From contig JAOPHQ010000659.1 in assembly GCA_030340625.1 (NCBI GenBank), positions 1-64,000 on the forward strand: 64,000 nt of DNA, given 5' to 3'. Below, piece by piece: positions 1 to 13,082 of this stretch. Position 1 is the first letter of the stretch. Each line of letters starts with the position of its first letter. Under the pieces are notes generated by a model. That model made no database searches. It was not told where the DNA came from and saw only the letters and a program-made list of their open reading frames with translations. This DNA comes from Merluccius polli (Eukaryota; Chordata; Actinopteri; Gadiformes; Merlucciidae). The translations under genes and the position numbers were made by a program.

Positions 1-377
1 GTGAGTTGTGTGAAACGTTGTTTGTTCTGAATGCATAAGTGCTTAATATGTCTGAGCGGTGTTTGGTGCTATGGAGTCCCCAACTCTTGTAACAGTATGT
101 CCCCCTCTTGTGGTCAAATTGCCCTCAAAGCCTTTTTTTTTGTGCAGCAACACAATGAACATATGAATATATATTTGCAGAGATCCAAATACATCTGTAT
201 AATAACACAGAATTTCTGAAATATATTATGATATGATATGATAATGTCTCAATAGGTTGCAATCTGTATTATACAATTTAATTTCATCATATCCTTAATA
301 GCCCATGTCCATGTAGAATGCATCTTCCTCATTGTGAGAAACAAATATGCATATTTGCAGGTATTTAGTGGCATTTT

Positions 378-408
378 ATTATTATTGTTATTATCATCAT
401 CATCATCA

Positions 409-479
<71 letters not shown>
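378..479. repeat. (ATT/ATC)n trinucleotide repeat
   Basis: An ATT array with an ATC block in its middle, about 100 bases. Confidence 0.95.
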
Positions 480-1202
480 TCACCATCCAATAGATTATTA
501 AAAAAAGTTTCCATCTTGGCCAAGCTACAATCCCAATTTGTAGTCCCTTCTGTAATCTACAACATCTTTCCCCACCACTAGTGTCCATGTTTTACTTCTT
601 TTTCTTTTCTCCAGTGAGCCTAAAAGCATGTCGGGAAATTCGGGTCACCGAGTTGCAATGTGTTGTTCGGGCGTTGACAAAAGAAAAAATCTCAAGTTTA
701 TTAGACGGAACAGGCTGACAGTCCACACTTTGTTAGGCAGTGGATGAACAGAGTGGTTTTGACAGGCCTAACCTCTTAAGCTTTGGGTCCCGCTGAGTCC
801 AGCACAGCCAGAGCTAAATGCCATCTGTCCCAACATCATGATCTTTTTCTCTGCACCCCCCCCCCCCCCCCCACACACACACACTTCTTCAACAGTTTAG
901 TATAGAAAATTATACACACAAAAAAACTGCAACAGAGGTGAAAGCAGATGATATCCACAAGTTGATATCAAACTGTTTTTTGTTGTTTGTTGCCATTTGA
1001 ATTTAAATGAATTCTGTTTAATTTAACAGTAGTTAAATTAAGTAGTTGCACTTACTGATCCACAAGTGATTTTGGAAATTAGACCTAGGTCAGATTTTCA
1101 TTGGAACAGCAAAACTGTAAATCAGTATACTTAATAATATTTGCCTTTTTAATGAAATCCCTATAGATCCCTAAGAACTATAGTTTTAATTCCTTCTTAC
1201 CT

Positions 1203-1274
1203 GCAGAGAAGCAGTTCCTGTCCAGTGACGTAAGGGTTGTTTGGATGAATCTGGGGTCCCAGAGGAAAAAGACC
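1203..1274 (-). other. Weak candidate minus-strand exon
   Basis: On the minus strand a segment from an AG (tttttatctcag) to a good donor (TCTGCAG then gtaag) is open in at least one frame (VFFLWDPRFIQTTLTSLDRN...). An alternative acceptor (gggaccccag) would shorten it to 47 bases. It has the right orientation to follow the CpG-rich exon at 12.4 kb. No protein family is recognised, and it may be a non-coding exon or chance. Confidence 0.2.
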
Positions 1275-2305
1275 TGAGATAAAAAGACGAGAGATAGAGG
1301 GATGAAGGTGAGAACAGATATTTTTAATCCACCTCACCTTATATTTGAAGGGGAGATAGTTCTTGATTCTAATGGTTGAGGAGCCTTCCCTTATATTTTT
1401 GTAATCTATTCAGATGAAAGATGGTAATTGTGTTAAGTAGTTGAAAGCCAATATTCATCGTCATAGCCCAAATTGAATTGTCGCTTGGCAAAAAAGATGT
1501 TTAATTTCTCAGTGGACATAACATATTTAGAAATATTGACACGTTCTCCGACAAAAATGAATACATGTTAATTTCTATTTTCTTTAAAACATGAATCGCT
1601 CATTAAGTCATTGGATGACTGAAACACACACACACACACACACAGGCCTATTCATCAATCACCCATTTTCAACCGCTCGCTATGACTCATCAATGTCAAT
1701 TTCAGAAGAAAGCTCTAGTTTTCTCTCTCCATGCTCCACTGACCCTAACAATACAGGGGCAGCGGGACAACAATATAATAATAATAATGGTATCAGTGTA
1801 GGGGTTTCATCTGCCCTTCTCTCCCCCTGTGTCATTCCCATCCGTTAGCTGTCATTTGACGTTAAGAGCAAGGGACGACCCTGGTGCCCTGTGGCCAGTG
1901 TTTCTGCCATAGCACTTCATTAGGACGCCCTGCACTGTACCATGCGGCGGCCCGGCTCTCCAGAGAGAGAGAGAGGGAGAGAGGGGAGACGCGCTCGATC
2001 AGTCGGAGGTACATTTATCAAAGGACCCTGGTACAATGGGTTAGAGCACTAGCAAATTATGAAATGAGTCCCTAAGGGGCCTCCTGGTGGGGCATATTGT
2101 ACTGTTTGTTGACGGTCCCGTTCGAAAGCAGATGCATGTTGGGAAAAAAATAATAAAATAAAAGTGCATGTCAGAACGTGAACGCCAGCGAGTGCAGATG
2201 TGTATGAACAGCGTGCGTGGTAGACGGTCATTGAACGTGGACGCAAGTGGGGGTGGGAAGGCCGTTGTTTTGGCCATGTTCGCTTTTGCCAGACCACGAC
2301 ATGCT

Positions 2306-2429
<124 letters not shown>

Positions 2430-2555
2430 CTTAGAGGTGCGCATTGCCTACGAATAATTGGCGATGGCCTTGAGCTGATGTGACATGTGTATTTTGTTCG
2501 AGGCCTTTTCTCAGAGACGCCCTACAGTACATGGGAAAGAACCAATACAACCAAC

Positions 2556-2710
2556 TAGGGCTGGGACGATATGCTCATCTCCCGAGTCGCTACCATCACG
2601 ATACTTGGGGGCCGATTCGATATGTATTGCGATGTATTTTTAAGTATTGTCGAATCGCAAGTATTGCGATTCGACATTATGATTTATTGCGATTTTTGAT
2701 TTTTTTAACA
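2556..2710. mobile_element. hAT-like end fragment
   Basis: CTAGGGCTGGGACGATATGC followed by repeated TATTGCGAT/CGATTCGA motifs is typical of the terminal region of fish hAT elements. The opposite end was not found, so this is a fragment. Confidence 0.5.
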
Positions 2711-5700
2711 CTAGACCATGGGAAAAAGTTGAATCATACACGTCTCAAGACTGTAGGCCTACATCATGGAGCATATTTCCATCACATGTCAGTCAGTCTT
2801 GTGTTTCAAAACCAAACTCTACACAAGTGGTCATAAAAAAAGCCCCGCTAACATCGAGTACTTAACCCTAAAATCAAAATGATTACTCATCTTTACACAC
2901 CAAATAATAAGGTAGAGCGATATCAGTACACAACACAAAGATACAGCTGTCAAACAAGCCAGTTGTTTAAAATTGGCAGTTCATATTTTAGCATGAAATC
3001 CTTTCCTTTCAAGACTATGGAGAAGAAGAGTTTTTAAATTGCTAATCCTTCTGGTGCTGCAGGCTGCCACTTAGGCCCCGGCAATACAGTTGGAAGATGA
3101 AATGAGCCGAAGGAGCCATCCAGGGTGTTTGTCAGCACCACGTTTACTGCCCCTTATTAAGATACGAGGTCCCGCACATCACACAACACATCACGTATAC
3201 CTTCGCCGATATTTATCATAGCAACGTAGCCACACACACACGCAGAGCAAGACAATGACTATGATGTCGTAGGGTGCCGGGGTATCAATCACTCGGGGGG
3301 GGCAATTGTCCCGCAATTTAAATGTAAATTGATGCCGGGCCACTGTAAATGACTGGGGGGGCGGGGGATTCATTTAAGGCACTGGCATTTTAGTAAGTGG
3401 CGTTCTGCTGCGGACCTTGTGATCGTTCCGCGGTCTCGTTCATAGCCTTGGATTTAATTACGGCCTGACTGAAGCCCTGGCATCCTTTAATCACCTCGTC
3501 TTGCCACCTAGAGCACCGCGCGATTTTGCGATTCCGGATAGCCGCCTCGAAGCCACAACACGGAGGTAAACAGCCTAATTAGTCTGTTTTACAGGGTCAG
3601 TTATTGGATGCATCGTTGGCCACGTCTCAACAAAGCATGCGGTAATCGGTGACCTTTGCAAAGAGCATTCCATGACAACCGAAGCCATGGTGCTGCTGCA
3701 GCACCATCAGAGGCCAGGTTTACTCCGAGAGGAGTACTGCTGGACGCTCCTGTGCCTTTAATGTGTCGGTCATATTTATCTTTAATCAGTTTTATTTATT
3801 TACTCTTTGTGTGGTACAAAAGTAGTGTTCTAAACAGAAGGAAAAAAAACATGCTTTACCCTTTTTGATTTCTGGGAGACAGGGTAAATCATTTATGAAG
3901 CTGTTTGAACTTAGAGGCGCCTTTGCCGCTTTTGTAAAGAAAAAAGCCAGTTAACATTTCAGAGAACATTTCAGCTGACCAAACCATATCTGAGTGAAGA
4001 GGCCTTGGACGTTAGCCTTTATCACCATTAGTGGCTGGTGCACCTGCCACTAATCCCACACCTTGTCCCTAACCCTCATCACCGTTATGAAAAGCATACA
4101 CACCTCCGTGTACGCTCCCCCGGCCCTTATCCAAACCCCAAGGTCCTCTCTCTCGGCTGTCAAACATAGGTGGCCTGTCGCCCAAACCTATACAGTACCT
4201 CTAGTTATTCATTAAAGCTTGTCGGCTACTTCAACAAATGTGTGTCAGTGTATGTGTGTATATTTTTTAGTTTAGGAATCAGGCATAGGCAGGCATACAT
4301 GCAGAGACACCCGCACACCACAGAAGCCTAATGAAATTAGAAGAAGATATAATTCCAACTAACGCTGTAAAGGTCCCATCCACCAGTCCCTTTTCTTTGA
4401 TATTTCTCTCATACTGAAGGTGTATAATTATAATAAATATAACAGTTATGCACACCACAAAGTAATTGAAGCCTTCTGAGTTTCTTGGTGCATTAAACTT
4501 TGATGGACACAAAAGACATTGGTAGTCATCCATTTACACCCAGGCTACACCTTTCACAGACGGCAAGAGTGCACAAGATGAATATATAGTGCGAGTTATA
4601 CGAGCATGAGTTATAGTTCAGAGTGCAGAACTTCAGAAAAAGGCATGGGGCATGGGAAGCGGGGTGGGGGTGGGAGGCCGGCCCTGCACACACAATTACA
4701 GCGCGGTGCAGTTTCAGCCCACGGGATGGACGTTCGAAGCCAGACAAGCAGAGAGAGGGAAGAGCAATGCAGACCACGTCGCTTTCGTGATTGATGGCGT
4801 CTTTCCGTGCAATAGCTGACAGGGCAACATGTATATCTCCACCTCACACAAAACCCTTAAGTGGCAATGCACAGCATCCAGGGAACTCCCCCTCCGTATC
4901 CCCATGCATGTGGCAGCGAGGAGAACACATAGATGGATTGAACCTTCCCTCTGGAAGGTAATGCACACTGGCCACTACGGTACACGGTATACTGCATACT
5001 GTATGAGCACACTACTTTCTTCATCCATCCTGTCACCCCTCCACCCACATACACACACACACACACACACACACCCCTGATGCCAGGCCATGTCTGCTCT
5101 GGCGGGGGGCCAGTCTGGCCCCATCCCCAGCGCGGCCCTAGCAGATTGCGAGGCAGGTCCCGGCTTAATGCTGACACATCGCTAACAGTAGCCAGAGCAG
5201 GCTGGAGACCACAGGGATGGGGTGGGGGGGTGGGTGGGGTCTAAAACATCAGCACAGCACTATTTGCAACGATTCGTATGGCGAAAGGTCCCACCTCCAC
5301 CTTTGAGACGATTTCGAGAATCCTTCGAGACGTCTTACGATGGGGTGATGGATGGTTGCCATAGTTTGGATGGATTTGGGAGATATTTGAGAGCTGCACA
5401 TCGTCGACATTCAGAGAACAAATCGGTTTATTCTTCAACTGAAAGTAGCACTGTTTTAAGACGTGTGAAGTGGTGTGAAACCATAAAGTGCCAAATGCTG
5501 ATCAAATTGGCAGTTTCTACAAATAAAGGTGCAAATAATGTAGTCGGTGGTATTTTGTCATTTTAAAAAGGATTGGACGCTATATCCATGTCAAAATGGT
5601 GTACACTCTGTTTTTATACTGTGTTTTACACAGAATGTATTGACATTTAGGAAATGGAAGTACAAGTAAAGCTAGGTAATCCAATTTCAAAAATCTAACA

Positions 5701-7478
5701 GGCAAACTTTCACAACACATCATTCTGCATGGGCCTTTTATCATTTCTGCCGATGATTTCCATTTCGCTCTCAAAAATTTGGGATGGGCCTGTACGCTGA
5801 TTTCAACGGATGAGGATTTCCGCACCAATGTGCTTAGCAGGCCATGCAAAACAAGATTGGCAGAAATTAGGATATCCCATCGATACACTGCCAGAACCAG
5901 CAGTGCCACTGATTAATGATGCAAGCCCTTTCTCTCCCTGATAGCCTTTTGTGTGACCCCTGACTCCTCACCCCTCCTGGGGTTAAACTTATTACCCTTT
6001 GACTCCCGTGACCTCCGCAGTGAAAGGAAGGGGCGATTGAAGGATGACCATCGCTCTTGGTCCCTATTGGTCGGGGCCCGCTGGCCAAACTGTGGCCAGA
6101 GGGGGGCTGACCATCCAAACCCCAGGGGAGATGCGACCCAGGCCCTGCCACACGCTCTGTGGATAATACTATTAATGGGTCAATACTGAGCAGCAAACAG
6201 AGGGGGCTACAACACTGCCCTAAAACTACGCAAGGAGAGGAAGAGGGTTGAGGAGGAGTTATTGTTAAGAGGGGCAGATCTGCAGGGTGGACATGTTGGG
6301 TTATTTTGTGATGTCAGAATGGCCTGCATTTGGGGATTTCAATGAATAGGAGAATTTAAACAGGGCAAATTAGGAGTACGACTTAGTTCACAATGGATTA
6401 GTGAATAAATACATTTACCAATAAATAGAACTGGTACACGGCAATCCAATGCACACAATGAGTGTCGAAAACATGAATAAACCAAACAAAAATCGTAATT
6501 TATAGCTTTCATATTGTGTATTTTGATTTTTTTTTGCTTAATCATTGTATGATTTCCAGTTATAAAGCTTTATAATGATCATACACATTACAAACTGATT
6601 GATCACTTTTCATAAATACTATAGCCTGAAGCTATGGAATACCCATCATTTATATAGATAGGCTATACATCAAACATATTGAACATTTAGGGATTGATGT
6701 TTTACACTGTAGCTACAGCTCTTTTTAGGTGTAAAAAAGGGTGTCATCATTTTCTTTTCCCCAGGGTGTACACACCTAGCCCAAAACGCTCGCCCCCATC
6801 TATTCAAACACACCACAACATCATGCTCAGACTTTTGGTATTGTTGCTGGTGGTTATATTATACGATTCCTTTTTATAGGAGATCTATTTTCCTATAAAT
6901 AAAAGAAAAACGCATACAAATGCTGTATTACCTGTGATTTGCGCAGTCCTACATTAACAGCGCATAAATAACTCTGCAAAATCTGTTTAAAATATGCATC
7001 ATTGTATGTTTTTGGCGACCACATGAATATGGCCTTGCTGTTGAGAGTGATTGATGGTTCCAACTGTCAAAATTGATCACCATTTTCTCCACCTCTCTCT
7101 CACATTAAAACAACCTCACATAAATAATTTCTAAGAGAGACTGGGCATTACGGCCGTTATTCAAAAGATTACACACAAATTTAAATTCGACACGAGGCAG
7201 CCCTCTTGTAATTCCACCTAAATATCACAGGTTTACGGAGAATCTGCACTCAAAACACAGCACAATATGTTTTGTCTCTCTCTCTCCAACAAGAGTTGAA
7301 CAGCAATAAGCAGATTAAATCAACAACTGGCATGTAAGAAAATTGCATTTTATAAAAAAAAAAAAAGAGGCAAACATTGCATTAAAAGTACAGCTGAACC
7401 ACATGCTGCAACACAGAATCCCTCCTGATCTAAAGTTGCTAGGAACTGCGCTTACAGTTGGGCATGTAAACAATATGT

Positions 7479-7510
<32 letters not shown>

Positions 7511-7819
7511 ACGGCCACATGCAAGTTCACAGGCAGCCGCTAGCAACGGTAGCCCTTTGAGTCTACGGACTCACAAAAAGCCTTAAAAGGGGAGTGGGGG
7601 AAAAGGGACATAAGGACATTTTAAAAAGACTAAACTAACCACAGACTGGGCTGGTATAAGAGGAATAAGAAGCGATATAGTACCTCCTTCCAGGCTTTTA
7701 CATTGGAGAGGGTGGGACACCTGCAGAACCTGGCATGCTCTATCCACAGCTCTCCGGCGACTGCTCCCTCACACACGGCGGTGGGGAGTGTGTATGCAAG
7801 AGGGGCTGCGTGTGTGAGG

Positions 7820-7854
<35 letters not shown>

Positions 7855-8364
7855 CTGTGTTAGGGGGCTGGGGGACTGAGGCAAGAGGATCCTCCCCCTT
7901 CTTCTTAGGGCTCTGCCTCCTTAACAGGATGGAGGGGTAGGTGGGGCAACCGCAGTAAAGCACGCACACACACACACATGCACACACAGACACACACCCC
8001 CCTTTCTCCATGGTCGTTATATGGTAGCATGGTTGTAGCATCTTTTGCGGGCGTGTACAACTCGGCTTCTCTCGCAAACACTTCCATCTCTCTTCCAAGA
8101 CTTGCTGTGTTCTCTCCCGCCCACATTCTTCTTCCCTCGCTTATCGGCTGGATTTCTGCCAGTCTTTTCTCGCCTCCCTCCATCTCTCTTTCCCCCTCCG
8201 TCCATCCATCCATCCATCTCTCTCTCTCCATCCTAACCCCCTCCTGCCCCGTGTCCCCTCCACTCTGACTGTACCACAACATGCACATGCTTCCATTAAT
8301 CTGGAGAGGAGACAGACATATGCTCCTTCTGGCTGGTAGTTCACAACTTGCTAGCCTCCTGGCG

Positions 8365-8368
<4 letters not shown>

Positions 8369-8449
<81 letters not shown>
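8369..8449. repeat. (TG)n microsatellite, about 81 bp
   Basis: Uninterrupted TG dinucleotides. It is followed at 8,800-8,818 by a C homopolymer. Confidence 0.97.
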
Positions 8450-8451
<2 letters not shown>

Positions 8452-9381
8452 GTCCCAACAGTCGTTGCTCTCACGACACTATCTGGGATTATGCGGGACA
8501 TTCAAAAAGGCATTGTGGGTTATGATAAAAACAAATAGCGACAAACACAAATACAAAACAAAAAATGCATCAATGACCAACATGCAGCGACGCATCGGAT
8601 ACTTCCGATTCAGTTTCTACACCTGCATCTCATCGGCCCCTCTAACACTGCGACCCCACCCCCAATATCCATCCTTCCCTCCACTTTTCTGGCCACCACG
8701 CTGAAATCCCATCTGATTCGAGGGGAGCAGTCATCCCTACATAAATCATTCCCTTATTTCATTGGCCACACATTACATTGAAAGTATTGATTTTTCTCCC
8801 CCCCCCCCCCCCCCCCCCTGCCTCCGTGCCGATTGCTAGGAAACCCTTCCAGCGGTCACAACAGGAAGTGGAAAACAAATCGAGTGTATTTCCATTGTCC
8901 ACAATGGCGGATTCAAAGCTTTAGTCGCACAGAGAGCGAGAGATGTCTGTGTCCTGCTATACACACACAAACACACGATCATAACCCAGACTTGAGTTGC
9001 AACACAAATGCGGAAATCCCATGGGACACTACTATGAGTGATACTAGAACAGCAAATGAAATATGAACCAGGCCAATAAATCTTAAATAGAGTGTGTGTG
9101 TGACTTTGGACCAGTGACCACGATGATGATGATAATGGATGAAGCAGAATAAAGAATGAAATAAAATCCCTTGATTATTTAATAATTCATCCAGATGTAG
9201 TCCGGTGAAGGTAGGAAGATAAGGGAACACAAATTATCTGTCCTCTAAAACAGAAAAAAAACAGAGCCACTCATCTCTGAATGAGCAGGTAAAATCATCC
9301 TCCTTTACAGCCAAACAAAGCCTCGTGAAGAGCACACGCTGCCGTTTCCATGGCAGCACAGCTGGGATGCACTTTGAACCC

Positions 9382-9473
9382 TGACCTTATGCTCCTGCTA
9401 AGGCTCTGAAGCATTGACCAAATCCAGGGTCAATCAAACAGAGGGTCACTGGGGGTCAAATGGCAATGACCCT
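9382..9473. promoter_or_regulatory. Cluster of nuclear-receptor-like GGTCA half-sites
   Basis: Six RGGTCA/TGACCY hexamers fall in 92 bases: TGACCT at 9382, TGACC at 9415, GGGTCA at 9427, 9443 and 9453, and TGACCC at 9468. The copies at 9443 and 9453 form a direct repeat with a 4-base spacer (DR4). The last pair are inverted with a 9-base spacer. Function is inferred only from the motif. Confidence 0.35.
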
Positions 9474-11743
9474 TGCTGGTTACGCAACACACCGCGCACC
9501 AGCCTTCAGTGAGGAGGACCTTAAAACCACCTATCCTCATCGACCATGTGCTCCACCATGGAGAAGGTAATGGCGGATGGGTGTTTACATACAGCAAGGT
9601 TACCTAAATTCATTGAGCTTATTCTCAATCATAAAAACAATAATATATTGATCGTATTTGGTGTGATTTGGCACGTTATTTATTTCTCCATTTTATGAAT
9701 GAATGGCCCTACAAAATTCTTGTCCTGGTGTTTGTCGTTTTTTCACAAAAAGCCTTAGAAATAAACAAATCTGATAATTTTTTGTTCAGATATCATACAA
9801 ATACATCCATCATATCACAGATAAAATATATATTCTTTGGATGCGTCTAATATGCGTCTAATATAGGAAAGTTGATTGTATTGCTACATGAACGTATTCA
9901 AGCACAAACGTAGTCCCACCATTTCAAAATAAGCAAAACATGAATTTATATTTACTACTTTCGTATATTTCTAACCTCTATCCTTTAGGTTGTTTAATTG
10001 GTGATGACAGCATTTAAAAAAAACACAGCTACAAAACACAATTACAACAGCCTGGTCGGTTTATTGCTATTGTACATAAAGACAAGGTAGAACTTGATAC
10101 AAAATTCATGAGCAAATTTTAGGGCCACATGTTGGGAAGGACTGAAAAGGCTGTGCCGCTGGTGATGAGTCAGCACAAAATGGAGTTTGACGATAAGAAA
10201 GGACTCGTCGGTCAGGTCCATTAAAGAACAACAATGCCGGGGCAGACATGTCACAATCACTTCTGAGTAAAGAATAAAGCAACAAATGAAGAACGCTTTT
10301 TCTCCCTCTTTTTTTTCTTCAAACTGTAGTACAAAACAAAAGTGAGGAGAAGATGGAGGGAGTGGTGGGTGGGTTGGGTCACACAAATAAGAAGAAGTCT
10401 TGCAGAAATAAGGTTTTTAAAAAGAAAAAAAGGGGGGGGGGGGGCGAGAAAGAAAAAAAGGGGATAAAAAGGGGTGTGGGCCAGGGGTGGTGGGGGCGGT
10501 GGAGGGGGGGGGGGGGGGTGATCAGAGGGGTGCCAGACACAAAGAGCCCAGGCCGTGGACCGGTGGCACGCGATGGGCAGATTAACCAGCACTTCCTCCC
10601 CTAACTGAAGCATTAGGACACCTGACTGACTCCCGCCAATGGCAGCCCGCCAGGAAGGGAGGGGAGATGGGTGAGGTTGGGGTGAGGGTGGGGGTGAGGG
10701 AGGGGATGAGGGAGGGGGGGGGGGGGCAGGCCGGGGCTCGCCTTTCAACACCAGGGTTCTTCGACAACACAAAGAGGGGTGTGGTGGGGTTTGGGTTGGG
10801 ATGAGAGGGAGAGCGAGAGAGAGAGAGAGAGGGGGAGAGAGGGAGAAGGGGGGGCATAAGCCTCACCCCCTCACCATCTGCTGCCCCTGGCTAACTGAGG
10901 ACAAGGGGCAGGGCCAGGCCACAGACTGGGGGTCTGGTACAGTGTGTAAGTGTATTTAGCCACATTGAAAAACACACACACACACACACACACACAATTA
11001 CAAACACACATGCCATGTGCGTATATGCGCGTTTGTGTGTCAGTGGGTGGGTGCATGGAATGGCAGATGGAGCAAGCATACTCATGGCACTGGTGCAGTG
11101 ATGCAAGACAGTAAGGCCTATCCCCCCCCTCCCTCCCTCCCTCCCCCCTTCCCTCCCCAAAACCACTACTACTACAGCCGCGTGGCAGGGCCCGTTCTTT
11201 ATGTTTGCTTTGATTAAGACATCCCTAATGAGAGACATTATGGGAGGAGGGTGTGATGGCGCGTGTGAGCAGCCCATCCATACATCCATCCACCCATCCA
11301 CCCACCCATCCACATGCATAGGGCTGGTTAAGGCAGCCAGGCCAGCCAGGCCAACCTCACCCTGCAGCCACTAGCGCCAGCCACCTTCCCCTTGCTCATA
11401 ACACGCTTGGCTTATTAGCACAAGCTTTCGGTTTTTTTTTTTGAAGGCGCAAATATGAACAAGACAAGTGTGTGCACAGAATTTAATGGCGGTTAAAAAA
11501 CACAAACCACATCCATAATTAGAAAATAAAGCATATTAATGCAGCGTCCCGCTGCTACGGCGTTGTTTTGGTACAAGGGGGTGGGTGTGTTTTGCGCATT
11601 TTTCTGAATATGAAAAAGGGGGTCAGGGAAGCAGACAGTTCTCTCTTGCTGAGCATTAATCTGGAAATGTCTATAATCCGGCCTTCTGGACACAGTGGCG
11701 GTGGGGAGAGGTAGAGCCTCCTCTCAGCACAGTAGCTGTGTGC

Positions 11744-11786
11744 CTGCATCCCTCTCTCTCTCTCTCCAATACACACCACACTCTGC

Positions 11787-11875
<89 letters not shown>

Positions 11876-11980
11876 ATCCCTCTCCCTCTCTCTCCAATAC
11901 ACACCACACTCTGCCCTGTGTGTGTGTGTGTGTGTGTGTCTGCATCCCTCTCCCTCTCTCCAATACACACCAGACTCTGC

Positions 11981-12011
<31 letters not shown>
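11744..12011. repeat. Compound tandem repeat with embedded (TG)n
   Basis: Three copies of a unit reading TGCATCCCTCTCCCTCTCTC then CAATACACACCACACTCTGC CC, each followed by a (TG)n run of different length (about 85, 22 and 29 bases). A (GA)n run follows. Confidence 0.85.
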
Positions 12012-12025
<14 letters not shown>

Positions 12026-12404
12026 CACCCACTCCAAACATCCCGCCAAACATTCACAGAGCAACCATTTTTTTAATCAAATAAATAGTCTAAAAAACCC
12101 CACAAAAAAACAGCCACATGTACAGTACAGCAGAAGTAGGGCAATAACGTTTTAATGGACACTTTTGCCCATTACTATAAAACTGACAGTAGAGCAACCT
12201 CCATTTTTAATTAAACTCGACCAGAATATAACACACACACACACACACACACACCCCTCTTCAGGGACAGTACGTACCGAGTTGTCCCAAGGCGCGTCAG
12301 TAATGACGAAACAGGCACCGAAGTGTCTGTGATGAACAACACGTTAACGCACCGACTCCACACATTGTTGCACGGAGATGATGCTCCCATTAAGCGCGCG
12401 CACG

Positions 12405-12439
<35 letters not shown>

Positions 12440-12442
12440 TAC

Positions 12443-12860
12443 CTTCCCGTCCGGCGGCACGCGGTCCCGTCCCAGGTGGACGTCCAGGACGCACTTCACT
12501 TCACCGCAACAACTATCTCTACACCACCGCTACGGACCACCTCCATGACACACAGAAACCCCCGTGGGAACAAGTTGCGGACCGGAACCTGGACTTCGGC
12601 CGAAGTGACGTTAAGGGTTTTTTTTTCCGTACGCGTACGCCGACGTTAGCGCCGTTCAAGCCGGCAGCGGCGTTGTTGTTGTTATTAAAGCGCGCCGCCC
12701 TCGCGGCGTCGGTTCTGATGCGCGAGGGGGGCGAGCGCGCGCGCGCTAGCGGCGTCAACAAGTGCAGCCGCTGCCGCCGCCGCCGCCGCAGTCCACGCGA
12801 GAACACGCAGCCGCCGCCGCCGCCACGTGAACGAGGTCATGTTTGTTTGGGAGCGCGTGG
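12443..12860 (-). promoter_or_regulatory. CpG-rich promoter/first exon of an unidentified minus-strand gene
   Basis: This block is dense in CpG (GCGCGCGCGC, GCCGCC repeats, CGTACGCGTACG), unlike its AT-rich surroundings. On the minus strand it ends in GGACGGGAAG followed by gtaagg, a strong donor at 12442/12443 that runs straight into a (TG)n tract. The only ATG just upstream opens a 16-codon frame that stops before the donor, so this is most likely a non-coding first exon. It would drive a gene lying at 1-12.4 kb and beyond the left edge. I cannot name the gene. Confidence 0.5.
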
Positions 12861-13082
12861 CGCACACCTGTACCGCGTTTACGTTGAATTGTAATTCGTC
12901 ATTGAATTAAAATCAATTAACACGCGGTGATTATAGGTACTAAAAAAATAATAAAAAATAAATAAATAAATAGCCTATATATATATAGGCCTATGTGTGT
13001 GTGTGTGTGTGTGTGTGTGTACACGCTCGTTTCGCCAGAAGTACAAAATACACACGTGTAGCTTTGGCAGGGTTTGAATCGT

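Noticed and set aside
1860..1960. Possible ultraconserved element or miRNA precursor
   Set aside because: The sequence is unique-looking, but I see no stable hairpin and have no alignment. It is left as a note in the intergenic description.
5222..5566. 114-residue plus-strand frame
   Set aside because: No family resemblance, no splice sites in frame, and no promoter or poly-A context; treated as chance.
10257..10866. Proline-rich 171- and 94-residue frames on the minus strand
   Set aside because: They are produced by G-rich, low-complexity plus-strand DNA (GGGGTGAGGGTGGGGGTG...). There is no start context or known domain.
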